NCBI RefSeq assembly: GCF_019059575.1
Contig: NW_024883039.1
Coordinates: forward strand, 83,247-147,246
Origin: Amphibalanus amphitrite
Lineage: Eukaryota > Arthropoda > Thecostraca > Balanomorpha > Balanidae
Direction of reading: 5' to 3'
DNA: 64,000 bases
Of the stretch, positions 45,248-56,915 are shown one piece after another. The position numbers and the translations under genes are program-made. The notes beneath the pieces are model-generated. The model saw only the letters and a program-made list of their open reading frames with translations, did no database searches and was not told where the DNA came from. The stretch's first letter is position 1; every line of letters starts with the position of its first letter.

Positions 45248-45503
45248 TTGCCTCTGGCCTTCCGGGACGCTCCAAGGAGCCTACCCGGGACCAAGGCGCC
45301 GCCTCTCCTATTAGATGGTGCGGAGCCGCCACGGCACCCCTTCTTATCCACGACAGTCCATCACAACGTCTACATCGTCGCGCACTACAAGGGCAGCTGC
45401 GGCTCGGCAACTCCAGTTCGACCTGGACGCAAGCGGAGCCGAGCTGGCCGGCGCCTCCGGTGGGACGGCCCCAGTGGGTCTGCCTGCCCTCGGATCAGTG
45501 TAG
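45248..45503 (+). pseudogene. possible retroelement ORF end
   Basis: The frame ending TTRAAAARQLQFDL, GASGGTAPVGLPALGSV at TAG (about 45501) is GC-rich and unlike its neighbours. It is followed by a block with LTR-like traits (about 45504-45990): repeated GGATTGTAG..ATTTAGGCG at 45504 and 45561, a TATA-like ACATAAG at 45752 and GCTCAGTGTC. Together they may be the 3' end of an LTR element. No reverse transcriptase or integrase motif is seen, so this is weak. Confidence 0.3.
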
Positions 45504-46490
45504 GGATTGTAGGAATTTAGGCGTATTAATGTATTAATGTGGCCGTGAAATATTATGCAGGGATTGTAGAAATTTAGGCGTATGAATGTGAACGTGTGCT
45601 ATCCTTTGTTCGTCCGTTTGTTCGTCCGTTGCGCCCGCGTCCGCGTTGGGAGTTACATCAGTGGAGGTCAGCGTGATGGTAACCAAGCGCGCTGGTTGGT
45701 CGGCCTTAGCCTCGGGCCGGCTGACGTGGGGCGTTCCCGCCTCGAGCCCGGTACATAAGCACAGCAAGAGGAGGAGTCGGGGCTCAGTGTCTGCCTGCCT
45801 AAGTGCTGTGCTGCGCTGTGCCCGACTACTCTTCTGCTGCGGGCTCTCCTGGCTCGAGGTAGGTTTCCGTCACGCAGGGATTGTCGCGGGCTCACGGACA
45901 TCCCTTAGCTAGGATAGGAGCACCTAGGTGGAGGATTAGGTAGATTCGCGCGTCGATTGTCGTGAGGGTATTGATAGGGTAGCACGCGGAAGTTATTCCG
46001 TCAGGGTTCAAATGATTCTCTAGCAGTCCTTTCATGATGTTCGGCTTTGATAATATATGTGGGTATGAATTGACCAGAAGCTTTTGGAAATGGAATGGGT
46101 CGGAGGAGAACGGAAATTGAGCGGAGCGGAGTCAGATTCATTCGGTGCTTAGATAGTCATTATGGTTCAGGAGCTTAGCTCCAAACCCAGGGTTCGCTAC
46201 CAACTGCGTGTGCCCCAAAATGGCCGAGTTATTCACCTGAACCAGGATGCATAGTTTAGTACATTTAGTTTAGAGGACAGTGGCCCGGGTGGCAGACGGG
46301 TAAAAGGCTGGGAGACGTCCCGGCCGACCACTGATCCTATACAGTAAAGTAGAGATCCGGAGGAGAGGTAACGAAGGGCCCACAGGACCGGCCTAAGCCC
46401 CCTTCACATAATGGTGCATCTCGGCCGGGAACGTTCTTTCAAGTGAAATTCGGCTGAACAACGTTTTTTCCCGGTAGGTCAGGCACGCCA
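45504..46490. other. possible LTR and flanking DNA
   Basis: See the preceding entry for the LTR-like features at 45504-45990. The remainder has no recognised gene. Confidence 0.3.
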
Positions 46491-46492
46491 TT

Positions 46493-46760
46493 ATGTAAAT
46501 CTTCAACTGTGTTAATGAAACGCCCTGCCGTAAAGTCCGGAATCGCTTGTTAGTATAACGTGGTTTTGTAAATCTTAAACTGTGTTAACAAACGGCTAAC
46601 AGTAAGTCGTAAAAACGTTTTTCATTATTGCTGGTATGAGGATACGACGCTAACGTAAGACTTAAACTGCATTTGGCGAAACGGCCTGCTGTAAATCCAG
46701 TGCGCTTGCTCAGTAGGTACGTGATTTTGTAAATCTGAAACTGTGTAAATCAGACGGCTG
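46493..46760. repeat. degenerate ~90-bp tandem repeat
   Basis: Units with GTAAATCTTAAACTGTGTTAA followed by AAACGGCNTGCNGTAAA, about three copies (46495, 46566 and 46727 starts). Confidence 0.7.
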
Positions 46761-46919
46761 CAGCTGTTGGACGCGCCCACCGAATTGAGCTTGAAAGAAC
46801 GGTCGAATGAGCCATTCTAAATTTATTAAATTACTCCGCTCAATATCCGAACTTCTGAGAACAAACGAGCCAAGCCAGCAGCCAAAATTGATAGGCAAAA
46901 GTTTGCGATGACTGCAATA

Positions 46920-47149
46920 GGCAATGCAGAGCCACACGCGGGGCGAGAGACAGTCCCTGCGAACGGGAGTCGCGTGCTGCAACAAGTACAGCGATGAGAA
47001 ATGCGCTGCAATGGAAGTGTAGCGCTGCGATGAAGGCAATGCAGCGCCAGACGCGGGGCGACAGAATGTCCCTGCGAACGAGAGTCGCGTGCTCCAACAA
47101 GTACAGCGATGAGAAATACGCTGCAATGGAAGTGTAGCTGTTACCGCCG
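46920..47149. repeat. 115-bp tandem duplication
   Basis: Two copies beginning GGCAATGCAG (46920 and 47035), both containing GCGAACGNGAGTCGCGTGCT and CAACAAGTACAGCGATGAG. Similarity about 90 percent by eye. Confidence 0.85.
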
Positions 47150-47385
47150 GTGCCATTGTTTGTGTTTAATGTGTAAGCCCCGTTGCATCAGCTGGCTCTC
47201 TTTCCTTTGCAGTCGTCTTGAATGTTGATTTCTGTCACTGCTTACTGCTTGCCTGCTGGATTTGGGAGCCACTCACTGGGTGAACGGAGTATGTAAACGT
47301 TTCTTTCTTTTCTATTCTATACCTTTGATTGTTGGGAGCTAATTGGATAATGTTCCGTTATCCGTATCAGAGATAGCCAACAGGC

Positions 47386-47580
47386 CCTGTTCCATGTTCA
47401 TTCTAGTGGCGCAGAGGTGCCGCGGGGGGCGCCCGGCACGTCCGTGCGTTCATGTCGACATGATGCGATACGCACAAGGCGCTGTTTACCCTGTTCCATG
47501 TTCGTTCTAGTGGCGCGGAGGTGCCGCGGGAGGCGCCCGTCCGTGCGTTCATGTCGGCATGAGCTGATGAAGTATCAAAC
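47386..47580. repeat. ~105-bp tandem duplication with GGTGCCGCGG
   Basis: CCTGTTCCATGTTCNTTCTAG starts at about 47388 and 47491. Both units continue TGGCGCNGAGGTGCCGCGG and CGTCCGTGCGTTCATGTCG. A third partial start lies near 47722. Confidence 0.8.
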
Positions 47581-47760
47581 ACAGATACAACGTCAGTTCG
47601 CCTCGGTTACACATGCACAAGGCGCCGCTGTCATCGACGCTGCCGATCGTTGAGTTCATTGTCGATGTCTGCTCATCCCATGACGGAGACTCGTTCGGTG
47701 CACCGGTGTTTCTGGTAGAAACCCTGTTCCATGTTCGTTCATGTTTCTGGTAGAAAACAG

Positions 47761-49411
47761 TAGAAAACATGCAATAAAGAATGTTGCTAAAGATCGATAT
47801 TTTGTTGAATATGTTGCGAGACATTTTTTAGAATTTTGGCATTTGACATTGTGTTGCAAGACAAATCGCAGGTAACAACATAGCATCTAGCGACATTTCT
47901 TGTATCGGCTTTGTCATCAATGTTCCGTATTTATTAAAATTACAGCTGCAAATGCTCTGGTTATGTCAGTCGGTGCTTGTGCAATGTTATTTAATTCGTC
48001 TGGCCTGAAATTAGGAGTGACTCAACCCGTATATTTGGGGTGACATCACACCCTTTTTGGAAAACTCCAGAACTTTAACTTTATCTACTCTAATATAAGT
48101 ACTGTATTTGGGATGAGTACCTTTTTGGGAGTTTTGGAACCACTTAGCTCGTCTCGTTTTCGGTGTGACATTACTCCACAGACAAATTTAAAGGAGTTTC
48201 ACTTGCAGAACAGGAGTAGTGAAACTCCCTTTTACGATCATAGCTCCGGAATAAGGAGTGGTTAATAAGGAGTTTTATTACTCCTCTTAGGTTCCACTAC
48301 TCCCTATTATTTTTCACTCCCTAAAAGGGAGTTTCAATTGCGTTTTACAAGGGAGTTTCAAAACACCAAGAGAGTAATGAATCGCCTTTTGATAGTTTTA
48401 GGGAGTTATGGATAGAACTCCAAAATAGGGCGAATATCTACTCTAATATAGGTACTGTATTTGGGACGTCAGAACCCCACGTAGGGGAGTAAATATTTTT
48501 TCCGTGCAGAGGCCCCGCGATCATAGGTACAGGGCATTGTAACCGTCGAAGGGGAGCAGCTGTTTCAACAAAGCCCCAACAACACCCCAGCGTCTTCACT
48601 GCTCATGTGGAGTGTTGTGGTAATGGCGTTCAACCAGCGGTGCGCAGGCAAAGTAAAACATCTGGGGAACTTTCTCGTGCAGAACGTGATTGGACACCGG
48701 GAGGGCACGACAGTGCCCAAGGCGCTGCGGCCGGTTGTGGAGATTTTGACCACGTGAGGGTCCACTGTGTGCCTCTTGGGCACAACTACGCTGCCAACAG
48801 TGCCGCGCTCAGGCGCTTTGTGTGATTCTGGCCTGAAGACCTTTCAGCATGATCTGTGAACTATTTGCGAAGCATGTTTTCTAACTTGCGTTTGCCTTTT
48901 GCTGCGCGTTCGTAAGTGCATAAGGATGTTCCTCACTGAGGCGTGAACGTCTAGCTTGTGACGTAGCGTTCTAAGGTTAATACAACGTTCATTGCAAAAC
49001 TTGTGGTTATGATGTATGAATGAATATGAAGCCACTAGAAAGCCCATCTGACACCAGCTAAAATATGGGGGGGGGGGGGGTCCGCACCCCGGGGGTACCT
49101 TCGTGGGGGAGGGGTCATTCTGACCCCTAAAGTAGTGCCTTGCTGTAACGAAATTTATTAATACCCCGTCCTCCACCTCCCTCTGTACTTACCGCCCAGC
49201 CCCCTTACCCACTAACGATATCCTTATATGGTCCTCGCTTCTCACCTGTGATTATAGCGCAGGGTGACTAATTATCAAATGTTCTTGCATGATCTTCATA
49301 ATGAGCATTGAACAATTGTCAAGGTATAATGCTTGCTTGTTAAAGTGTTATAAAGAACTTATGTCAGAAAAAACAACTTGTAGAATTGTGTCTTTCCATA
49401 TCATTCTACAG
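47761..49411. other. region with GGAGT/ACTCC-rich repeats, no supported gene
   Basis: 48010-48510 contains many GGAGTTTCA/TGAAACTCC and CTAATATAAGTACTGTATTTGG repeats, ending in GGGGAGTAAATATTTTTTCC, and is probably a MITE. A plus frame at 48623-48757 (LGNFLVQNVIGHREGTTVPK) reads protein-like but has no context. A poly-G run occurs at 49067-49080. Confidence 0.4.
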
Positions 49412-51511
49412 GGAAGCCTTGGCTGCCGCTGAAGAGGATGCAACCGGCAGGATGACAGTAATTGACAGACTGCTTGCAGATATGCAAATGCCAGATGCTG
49501 TAATGCTAGTCCATGTCTCTGTTTCCTTTCTTAGATTATATTGCCTGTCATCCTTTTTTATGTGTCTGCCCAGACAGGACAAAATAGATGCTTGTGCTAG
49601 TTGATGTTTATTTCTTTCATGCTCTTTCTTTCATGCACGAAAGTCCGACAACTAACATCAGTGATACTAACACCTCGTCTCAAGCATTCCGAAGAATTAT
49701 ATGCTTTCATGCTTTTGTTTCCATTTTATACATTCTTGCTCGACTTCCTTTCAGTCATTTCTCATATACGTTGCCACTTTAAGGCAATCTAAAGTGGTTT
49801 GATATACCAAAATATGACAACTTTTATACCTACCTACCCCACATATCCAGTGTGGAACATTTCTAAAATTTTTCATATACCTACTTTCCTTTACTGGTTT
49901 GCTAGAAATGCTGGGCCCTGTTCAGTCGCTGTTTTTTATCAGCAGACTTACGGCGTTGGCGCGTCGATTTACGTCATGGTTACATGACGTCATCACTGTT
50001 AGCTGCGTGATATGTAAATGAGCCAATTACACCAACACATGTAGGCTGCTCGTAGTTAGACCTGTGCAGACGTCAGCAGCAACGTCAACGTACGTCAGCA
50101 AACCTGCGTGCGTTTCTCAGTCTCTCATTGGTCAACAGCACAGCCCTTTCTTAGTCCTATTGCTTTAACACAGTAGCCACCTACTAGTGGGCTGTTAGGG
50201 AAGCTGTTTTGGCAGCAGCGACCGAACAGGGCCCTGCTTTTCTTCCTTGCATCAGCTTGTTTCAAACTATTGTATAGGGTACCAGAACATGCTTATTGCT
50301 TACAAGTTTTTACGCATGGCCATTGGCTTTGATGTCCTGTATTATTGATTGCATAACTTAACCAATGGTTTTGTGTTGAACTGCTTCTTCAAGTCGTCTG
50401 CAATATATGCGTCACTTCAGGTACATACATGTGTATTGTAAGCTCGTATGTTAAACATCGGTTAGTAATAAAAACTAGTAAAACTTAATTTGGTAAGTTA
50501 TGCCATATGCAATGGCGGATCCAGCCAGCCATTCGGGGGAGGGGGAAACCAGTTGGGACAAGGACGATTTCAACGTTAAAAAAGTTGTTGAGCGGGGGAG
50601 GTAATATTTTTTACTTGTTTCCTTTCGTTTCACTACTTTACAGACATGGAATCTGGTCCTCAGTTAATTGTATGGCTATAATCACATTTTCCTTTCCAAC
50701 AGAGGATCCTCCAGAGGCTGACAGAGGAGGGCAGGGTAGAAGATACCCTTCGGAGCATCCTCCAACAGTACCCGTCCTTGGCAGCCCAGGTGGAGGCGGG
50801 CCTACAGGGCGAGACTCGCAGGTAGGATAGCCGATGCCCGACACCCGACAACCGTTTCGGAAACAATATTTATATGATCCATTTAACCAAACTTTCTTCA
50901 TTTCAGCAAGTAAAACTGGTGGCTCTCACAGAGGCTACCGTTGCCGCGGCGATGGTTTACCATTCTGAGACGAGGGGCATTCCCATCAGACGTGTGGAGG
51001 AGGACCCCGAGCCTGGGGCGCTGAATCGGGCCCGCCGCCATCAGGCGTACAGACAGTTCACCATGTGGCGGTAACGCTACTATTCCCTTGCAGACCTCAG
51101 TCACTGAAATTAGAAAAAAAACATAACCTGGGCCTCGATCCGTATATCCTGGTGTACAGCAATTAAAATAGAGCACAATTGTTACTATCTCCACGCTTGG
51201 TAGAGTTCTTTGGTGTTGCTGTTTCTAAAGGGGGCGAAAAGGTGGTTCGATATATCATCTGACAGGTGTATCGCTGTTACGTTAACAAACTTGCTTAACC
51301 ATTGTAAACACCGGTGCCCGCCGCTTAACGATACGTTACTGCTTACAATGTGCTCCCTAAGTGGCGATTTGCGTTTACTCTCAGGTGGGGCCGGCTCGGC
51401 ACGGGGCAGCGCCGTGTCGTTCCGGCCTGCGTGGTGACGGCCATCCGAACCAAGTGGCCGGACCTGCACGGCCGCTACGTCGGGTTCAAGCAGCTCGAGG
51501 ACATCCTATGA
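49412..51511 (+). CDS. P2RX7_C-domain protein, C-terminal exons
   Basis: Exons 49412-49498, 50703-50789, 50907-51070 and 51385-51511 keep one frame across GT-AG junctions. The last two give [38 protein letters not shown] and [19 protein letters not shown], ending [14 protein letters not shown]. This matches the second half of the domain found at the cytosolic C-terminus of the P2X7 receptor (CAYRCYATWRFG, ILPSCCRWRIRKEFP, YSGFK) and in many stand-alone invertebrate proteins. The first exons ([40 protein letters not shown]) look helical. The donor at 50790 (CAG/GTGGAG) is my choice; an alternative at 50822 breaks the frame. The Cys-rich first half of the domain (zinc ligands) is not seen, so an exon is missing or the copy is incomplete. 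Function of the stand-alone proteins is unknown. Confidence 0.7.
49913..50234. mobile_element. MITE with GGGCCCTGTTC termini (PIF/Harbinger-like)
   Basis: Ends GGGCCCTGTTCAGTCGCTG and CAGCGACCGAACAGGGCCC, flanked by TGCT at 49909-49912 and 50235-50238. 322 bases, no ORF, inside an intron of the P2RX7_C-domain gene. The short target duplication and GGGCCC start suggest PIF/Harbinger. Confidence 0.85.
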
Positions 51512-51811
51512 GCAGGGGCATGCCGCCCGCGCGCTGGCAGCGGATGTCGCCAGTGGGGGAGCCGCGCAGACGCTCCAGGACCGGATAACATTCCGTCTCG
51601 TTTGATTCAATTGTACAAGGCCGTAAATATAACGATGTTTTGTATATCGTTGCAATTTCCCACAACTTTCAGCACACTAAGCCAGACAATACTGCCGATG
51701 ACGTCACAGGAGTTATCGCGCGCCAGTCACATCCGCGGAGTCCTCGGTGGAAAGTGCAACTTCCGAAGTCAATTCCGGAGTCAATTTTTTCTCAGTGTAT
51801 ACTGCTATTGT

Positions 51812-51905
51812 GTAATGACGATGCGTATAGGTATGTTAGGTAGCATCTGTGTTATGTCAGCATTGTGTAGACAAAGGGATCACGAGGCCGCAACGTGCGG
51901 CTCCA
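51812..51905 (+). repeat. LTR fragment related to 63120-63428
   Basis: TGTAATGACGATGCGTATAG, TGTTAGGTAGCATCTGTGTT and GGGATCACGAGGCCGCAACG match the first 90 bases of the LTR at 63120 with small differences. It is a broken U3 piece. Confidence 0.7.
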
Positions 51906-51911
51906 TTAAAT

Positions 51912-52381
51912 TCACAATACTGATCGAACTACTGGTGTAATGCCAGCGCGACCTGGCTATGTGGAGCTATTACCAAGAGAGTAGCTAACCCACCTTCCGT
52001 GTTCTTACAAAATGGTGCATCGGGAGAGAAATCGAAACTGGCAACATTCAACAACGGCCAGCTAGCATTGGAGGCTCTGAGCGATCAACCTTCCCTGCCA
52101 ACCTGCGCCCTAAGTGAAACACTGGATGATGGACAGCTTGTATAAGAGGCTATGAGCAGCTATTATATCATGAAAGACCTATCATATCATATCATATCTC
52201 TTGGTAAATCTAAGCCTGAGGCGTCCCTTACATTTCTTAGATCACCACCACATTGATGTGTTCGACAGGAATGTCCTCGACGATCTGCTTCCTAACGGAC
52301 ATCTCGCAGAGAGGCTATAAACTCGTAACAGTAAGACGACTTCTATGAGTAGCTGGTAACAGCCGTCCTAGACCAATAGGG
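51912..52381. other. no recognisable gene
   Basis: Short ATCATATCATATC repeats near 52180; otherwise nothing. Probably the untranslated leader of the decayed retroelement that follows. Confidence 0.35.
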
Positions 52382-52951
52382 ATGCGTCTTACGACCCTTC
52401 TCATTGAGTTCAGGCCACAGTCGGGTGATCTTAATGCGATCCCCGCCATGCAGCCCAGAGAACCTGGGAATGCTCCGGGAAGCATTGAACTACGATCCCG
52501 AGCGAGAGGACCGAGGCCGAATCACTGTGGCGCGACCTCATCCGAGTCCACTGCAGGAGCGGCTACCCTAGGCAACCTCAATGGAGCCGACCTGATGAGG
52601 ATTATGCCTATGAGATTGCAAGGCGTGGCTAAGGCCTTTTATCGCACCTACATGGAAGGCAAAGGCTTGGACACTCGTTCCCCAATGCTGGGACAGCAGT
52701 GGGAGGGCTTCAGAAAGGTGCTCCTCGATCGTTTTTTTTTTAAGGCCACCGGCTCAGTCACAACCCTGATGAACCAAGCTCATTGTCGTCAGAGTGACCG
52801 CGAGTCGGTAGGTATACGGGCCTACGCGCAGTCAGGAGCATGACCCACCAGCTGTGGCCATCGGTCTCGGCCTCGGCCAACCCCACTAATGTCAGCCTTA
52901 TTGAAAAGTTGTTTTATCAGCATATTAGCAAAAAGCCAAAAAGTCCTTAAG
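52382..52951 (+). pseudogene. decayed Ty3/gypsy-like gag fragment
   Basis: The frame holds MRLQGVAKAFYRTYMEGKG, QQWEGFRKVLLDRFFF and DRESVGIRAYAQ, the pattern of the retrotransposon Gag capsid domain (L.G.A..W, W..F...L..RF, gES...Y). Reading is broken near 52833 by a frameshift. Further Gag-like text (MTHQLWPSVSASANPT, SLIEKLFYQHISKKPK) follows in another frame to about 52950. A run of nine T residues at 52732-52740 is another likely error spot. No protease or polymerase follows, so only a piece remains. Confidence 0.6.
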
Positions 52952-53635
52952 ACGAGTCTGCAGGAGTATTTACACTTTCATTAGCTTTCAATAAATAAAC
53001 TGCTCAACACACATATATCCGTAAACTCTGCGAGTCTCCTACAAGACTATATGAGGCAAACATTTGGCGAAGATGACATATTGCACAAGGAAAGCGGTTC
53101 TCACGTAAAATATATGCTTTGAGGTGTTTGATCGGTTTTGAAAGTCGTGCTGCAGCGGCACGTCCTCTCGTGACAGCGTGAGTCGAGGTCGTGAGAGTTC
53201 CGCGGAGTCGCAGCTGACGAGAGTGAACGGCGTGACGCCTGGTGTAACATTGCCGATATTAACATTTTAGTAACGAGAACCGTTTCCTTTAGACTGGGTA
53301 TACCAGGCGTGACTGGGACGCCTACCAGCAGCGGTGAAACGTTAATGACTTATGGTTGGCCTTCCCTTGCAGTCTTCTGCAAGGCATCGGCGTCGGACGG
53401 GGTCTGACGAGACGGCTGTAGCGTGACATGTTGAAAATGTCTGCACGCTTCTAGGAAGGTCTGCACGCACATCTTCACAACGACGAACAAACCACGCGTC
53501 CCTCAAATGTGAGGAGCCAGCAATGGATGAAATAAGTAGAAAGCACGATCGTAAATGAAGACAGAGCAGAATGCACAATACACTCTCAGAAGCGTTCCAT
53601 GATTTTGAAACATTCTAGCAGAAACAAGGCCCTAC
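52952..53635. other. no recognisable gene
   Basis: Intergenic or decayed retroelement DNA. Nothing supportable. Confidence 0.35.
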
Positions 53636-55192
53636 ACTGAGAGAAAAGTTGACTCTGTACTAGCTTAGATTCTGTGTTGATGCGTCTACAGCTCGTCATT
53701 TATTCACCGTGCCCGCAGCAAAAACTTGTTGTAATCTTCTATTCTTTTCCGTGTTCTCCTATTACTCCAGCTGGATGCTTACAAAATATTCTGTCAATGT
53801 GCTAATGTAATTCTGGCTGAACTCTTACTGTCTGACCAACTCTTCTAAAGACATTCGGGTATTCATCCGAAGAGTATTGATGGAGTTATGAGAGCATAAT
53901 GTAGCCATTTTGTAAAGTGCGTTTGGCCGCCATATTCGTTCTTTCAATGGTGGGGGAGCGCGGAGACACTTTTCACTTTCACAACACTTTTTTCAGAGAG
54001 TGCGCTGGAGTCCCTGCTGCGCATCCTCGGTGAGTATGAAGAGATTCTCCCGGAGGAGGCCACCCAACGGCCCCACATCGCTCAGGACGGCATGTCTAAC
54101 AGCATCCTCGTGGAGGGGACGGTGGTTGGTGAGACAGACGACCTGAAACAGGCTGTGTTTCTGTGGACGATCGCTCACTTCGTCTTCAACCAGAGCACAA
54201 GCTGAGTGCAAAAAAAATACGAACTGGTTCCTGAGGGTGTAGGTGCTCGACGGAGTCTGCATCGACCAATGCCCAGATGGTCGTGTGATGGCCGCCATCA
54301 TTAAGATGTGCAAACCGTGAAGGAAGCGGGAAGCAAGAGGGAATGAGTTATGACGTATCTTGCGAGCAAAGTACCTATGTCTTTACAGAGACTCGTGCGG
54401 GTCTTGTTTTTCTTGCTGGAGCTACATGGAAGAACTTCTGTATGTTTTGGTTAGCGAGTGTTCGACTTACGCTCATGTAATACCAACTGGGAGCGAGAGG
54501 TCGGAGATGTAACACAGACGTTTCCTGCAGAGACACGTGGGGATCTTTTTTCTTTCGTTTTTTTTTTATTTTTGCTGGAGCTACGTGGAAGAACTGCTGT
54601 ATGCTAATGTTGGTTCGCGAGTGTTCAGCTCACATTTATAATACATTCGAATGAAAATGTTTGGATATGTTTCGTCTGGTGGCAGGCGTTTGAAATAATT
54701 AAAGGAATCGGTATGGATTTGCAGAATTGTAGGAGAGTTTTACGAGAGTTTTTGAGGATGATTTTGTAAGAATAACCGAGCATTTTAAAAGCATAGGGAA
54801 GAGTATGCCAAAAAATATGCGGGGATCTGAAAGGAGTCCTGAAGGAATCGATAGCATTTGTGAGATGTTTGGGAGAGTACCAAACGAGTTTTGGGTGGGT
54901 TGCTACCCAGAAGAACATTGAAATCATAATAGATGGATCGGCGCAGAGTTTTGACAGAATTCCACAAGAACTCGTGGGAGTATTGAAAGAGTGTTAATAA
55001 TTATGGGGTGTTTTGAAGAACATTAGAAGGGTCATGTAAGAGCAGGGAGAATATTTGTGGAGCCATGGTAGAGTAGGAGAGGAGTTTCAGATGAGTTTTA
55101 TCCGAGTTTAGTGTCGAAGAAGAGTTGCATCGAGAATCAAAAATGACAACTCTCCCTAATGTGCTGGGAAGAGTCAACTTTTCTCTCGGTGT
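53636..55192. mobile_element. DNA transposon remnant with CACTGAGAGAAAAGTTGACTC ends
   Basis: Left CACTGAGAGAAAAGTTGACTC, right GAGTCAACTTTTCTCTCGGTG, flanked by TA on both sides. Similar ends (GAGTCAATTTTTTCTCAGTG) appear alone near 51779. Inside are a protein-like exon at 53998-54205 and a long AT-rich right half. Confidence 0.7.
53998..54205 (+). CDS. unrecognised terminal exon inside the CACTG element
   Basis: After TTTTTTCAG, a good 3' splice site, one frame runs to TGA: SALESLLRILGEYEEILPEE, HIAQDGMSNSILVEGTVVGE, then TDDLKQAVFLWTIAHFVFNQ and STS. About 68 residues, well-balanced composition with amphipathic helices, unlike the surroundings. It may be the C-terminal exon of a transposon-encoded or captured protein. 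I do not recognise the family. Confidence 0.45.
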
Positions 55193-55784
55193 ATTCCTAA
55201 AACTACGGAAACGTCACTGAAGCGGAAAAAGCCACTTCACAAAGCGTGGCAGCCGAAAGACTTTGTGAAAAGCAATGCATCCGTGTCCAGAAAAAAGTGT
55301 TGTACTCTCACAATGGAACACCACGTATCCACAAGCAAACACAAATGGTGTCCAGGCGATAATTGAATGAGCAACATGCTACGCAAAACCTTGGCCAAAG
55401 CGCCAAAGAACTCAACTCTTGGCCTGCTCCGTCTCAGTCGGCACGGAAGTTAGGCTGTCAGAAAGAAGAAAACATTGCCATTCACGACCAAACAGGGAAG
55501 ACAAAATACATAACTGCAATTCACTTACAATCAAGGAAGCAAACTCGATAAAGTTCGATAAATGTGTCGTCAATGAGCTGTGCTCCTGCCTTGCTGTGTG
55601 AAAAAATATCAAATGACCTATCGATCGCTCTGCACCTGTGACTGAACATAAACAAACTGACAACGAACTGAACTTCTCTCTATGTCTGTATCCTATATGA
55701 GTATGTAATATGTATATGAGTATTTATGTATGAATGCATAAAGGAAGTCACTAGCGTACGTATCCCTGGCTGTATGCATATACA
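55193..55784. other. no recognisable gene
   Basis: Upstream of the LTR R/U5 match. It may include a diverged U3 (ATGAGTATTTATGTATG repeats), but this is not supported by the second LTR copy. Confidence 0.35.
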
Positions 55785-55968
55785 TGGTACAGTCAAGACC
55801 TCTGTCACAGGGCGGCGCAAGATCCACCGGGTCATACGTAAACGTGTCCCCTGCTCGGCCAAATAGAAGGAATGGACGACAACTGAGTTTCTTCTGAGCC
55901 GAGTCGGCTTCACCACCACCGAGAAGCAACAAGGGCACCGTGTTACATTGGTGCCGTGACCCGGATCA
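55785..55968 (+). mobile_element. LTR end (R/U5) and primer-binding site of an LTR retrotransposon
   Basis: 55785-55947 matches 63265-63428 closely and ends in GTGTTACA. Directly after it comes TTGGTGCCGTGACCCGGATC, the usual form of a tRNA primer-binding site: TGG pairs with the tRNA CCA end. An LTR end next to a PBS identifies a 5' LTR. Confidence 0.75.
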
Positions 55969-55987
55969 AGTAACGTCAACGACATCG

Positions 55988-56671
55988 ATGTCACTGCCGC
56001 CACCCAGCCCTGAGGTACGTTTAACCATTCCGGTGCTTCCAGTACCAGCAAACAACGGGCTGAGAAGACCCAACGTTGGTACGGGTTTTAACGATATTGA
56101 TAACCCCAACGGCCAGTGCCTGTGCTGGGACACCAACATCCCATCAATTTTTCTGCTCCAAGGCCCGGCTATAGCATCAAACAAGGTCTGTCAATATCAC
56201 CAGCAATACCTGGCAAGACGATACAACCTGAGTCAGACCCACGAGTGCCAAAGCCACTACCATCCAGACGCGCACAGGTGCCTCGATTGTGGGTACTGCC
56301 ACTACTGCGGCTGTGATCTGGTGACAACTTCAGCACCCGGGTTTCATCGCTGCTCCTGCGCCTACTGCCTGGCGAGGTGTTGCCCGCAACAACCGTCGCA
56401 GCACATTTATCTGTCGCTAGTAGTACACCTAACTCATCTGGTCAAGAGTAACCGGCAAACCGCTATCCGTTGCCCTCCAGATATGCCGCCTTCAACAAGA
56501 GTCCACAGATATCACGAAGCTGTTGAAGCTCCTGCGTCTGAAACTACGAACAAACATCGATCATCCTCTAACACCGCCAGTCAACAACCGCTGGCCCAGC
56601 CGTTACCACTGCGCCACGCTGGTGGAGGAAGACCGCACGCCGACGGATCTAGGAACGCCCCAGCAGCCTGA
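55988..56671 (+). pseudogene. Cys-rich ORF after the PBS (possible gag-region ORF)
   Basis: ATG at 55988, 227 codons. It has proline-rich parts and a dense cysteine cluster, CLDCGYCHYCGCDL and CSCAYCLARCC, that could bind zinc but is not the retroviral-type CCHC knuckle. It overlaps a second frame at 56523-56915 with an acidic and Pro/Thr-rich reading (DDYDIDDITVPDSEG). Which frame was coding is unclear. Position right after the PBS suggests the gag region of the retrotransposon; no pol is seen downstream. Confidence 0.45.
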
Positions 56672-56915
56672 GAATCACTCGACGACGACCGACGACATCG
56701 AGATCAACTCTACAGCCGCAGACATAGGAGACGATTACGACATCGACGACATAACAGTACCCGACAGCGAGGGTACCACGGTACAGCCACCAACACCAGT
56801 GGCTATAATCCCACCATTTCCCGAGAACTACATCAACCGTCAGGAGACAGGCCGGAATCAAGTGGTCACTCCCCACCCACCGCTACCGACCATCCGGGAG
56901 ACAACCAACCAGTGA

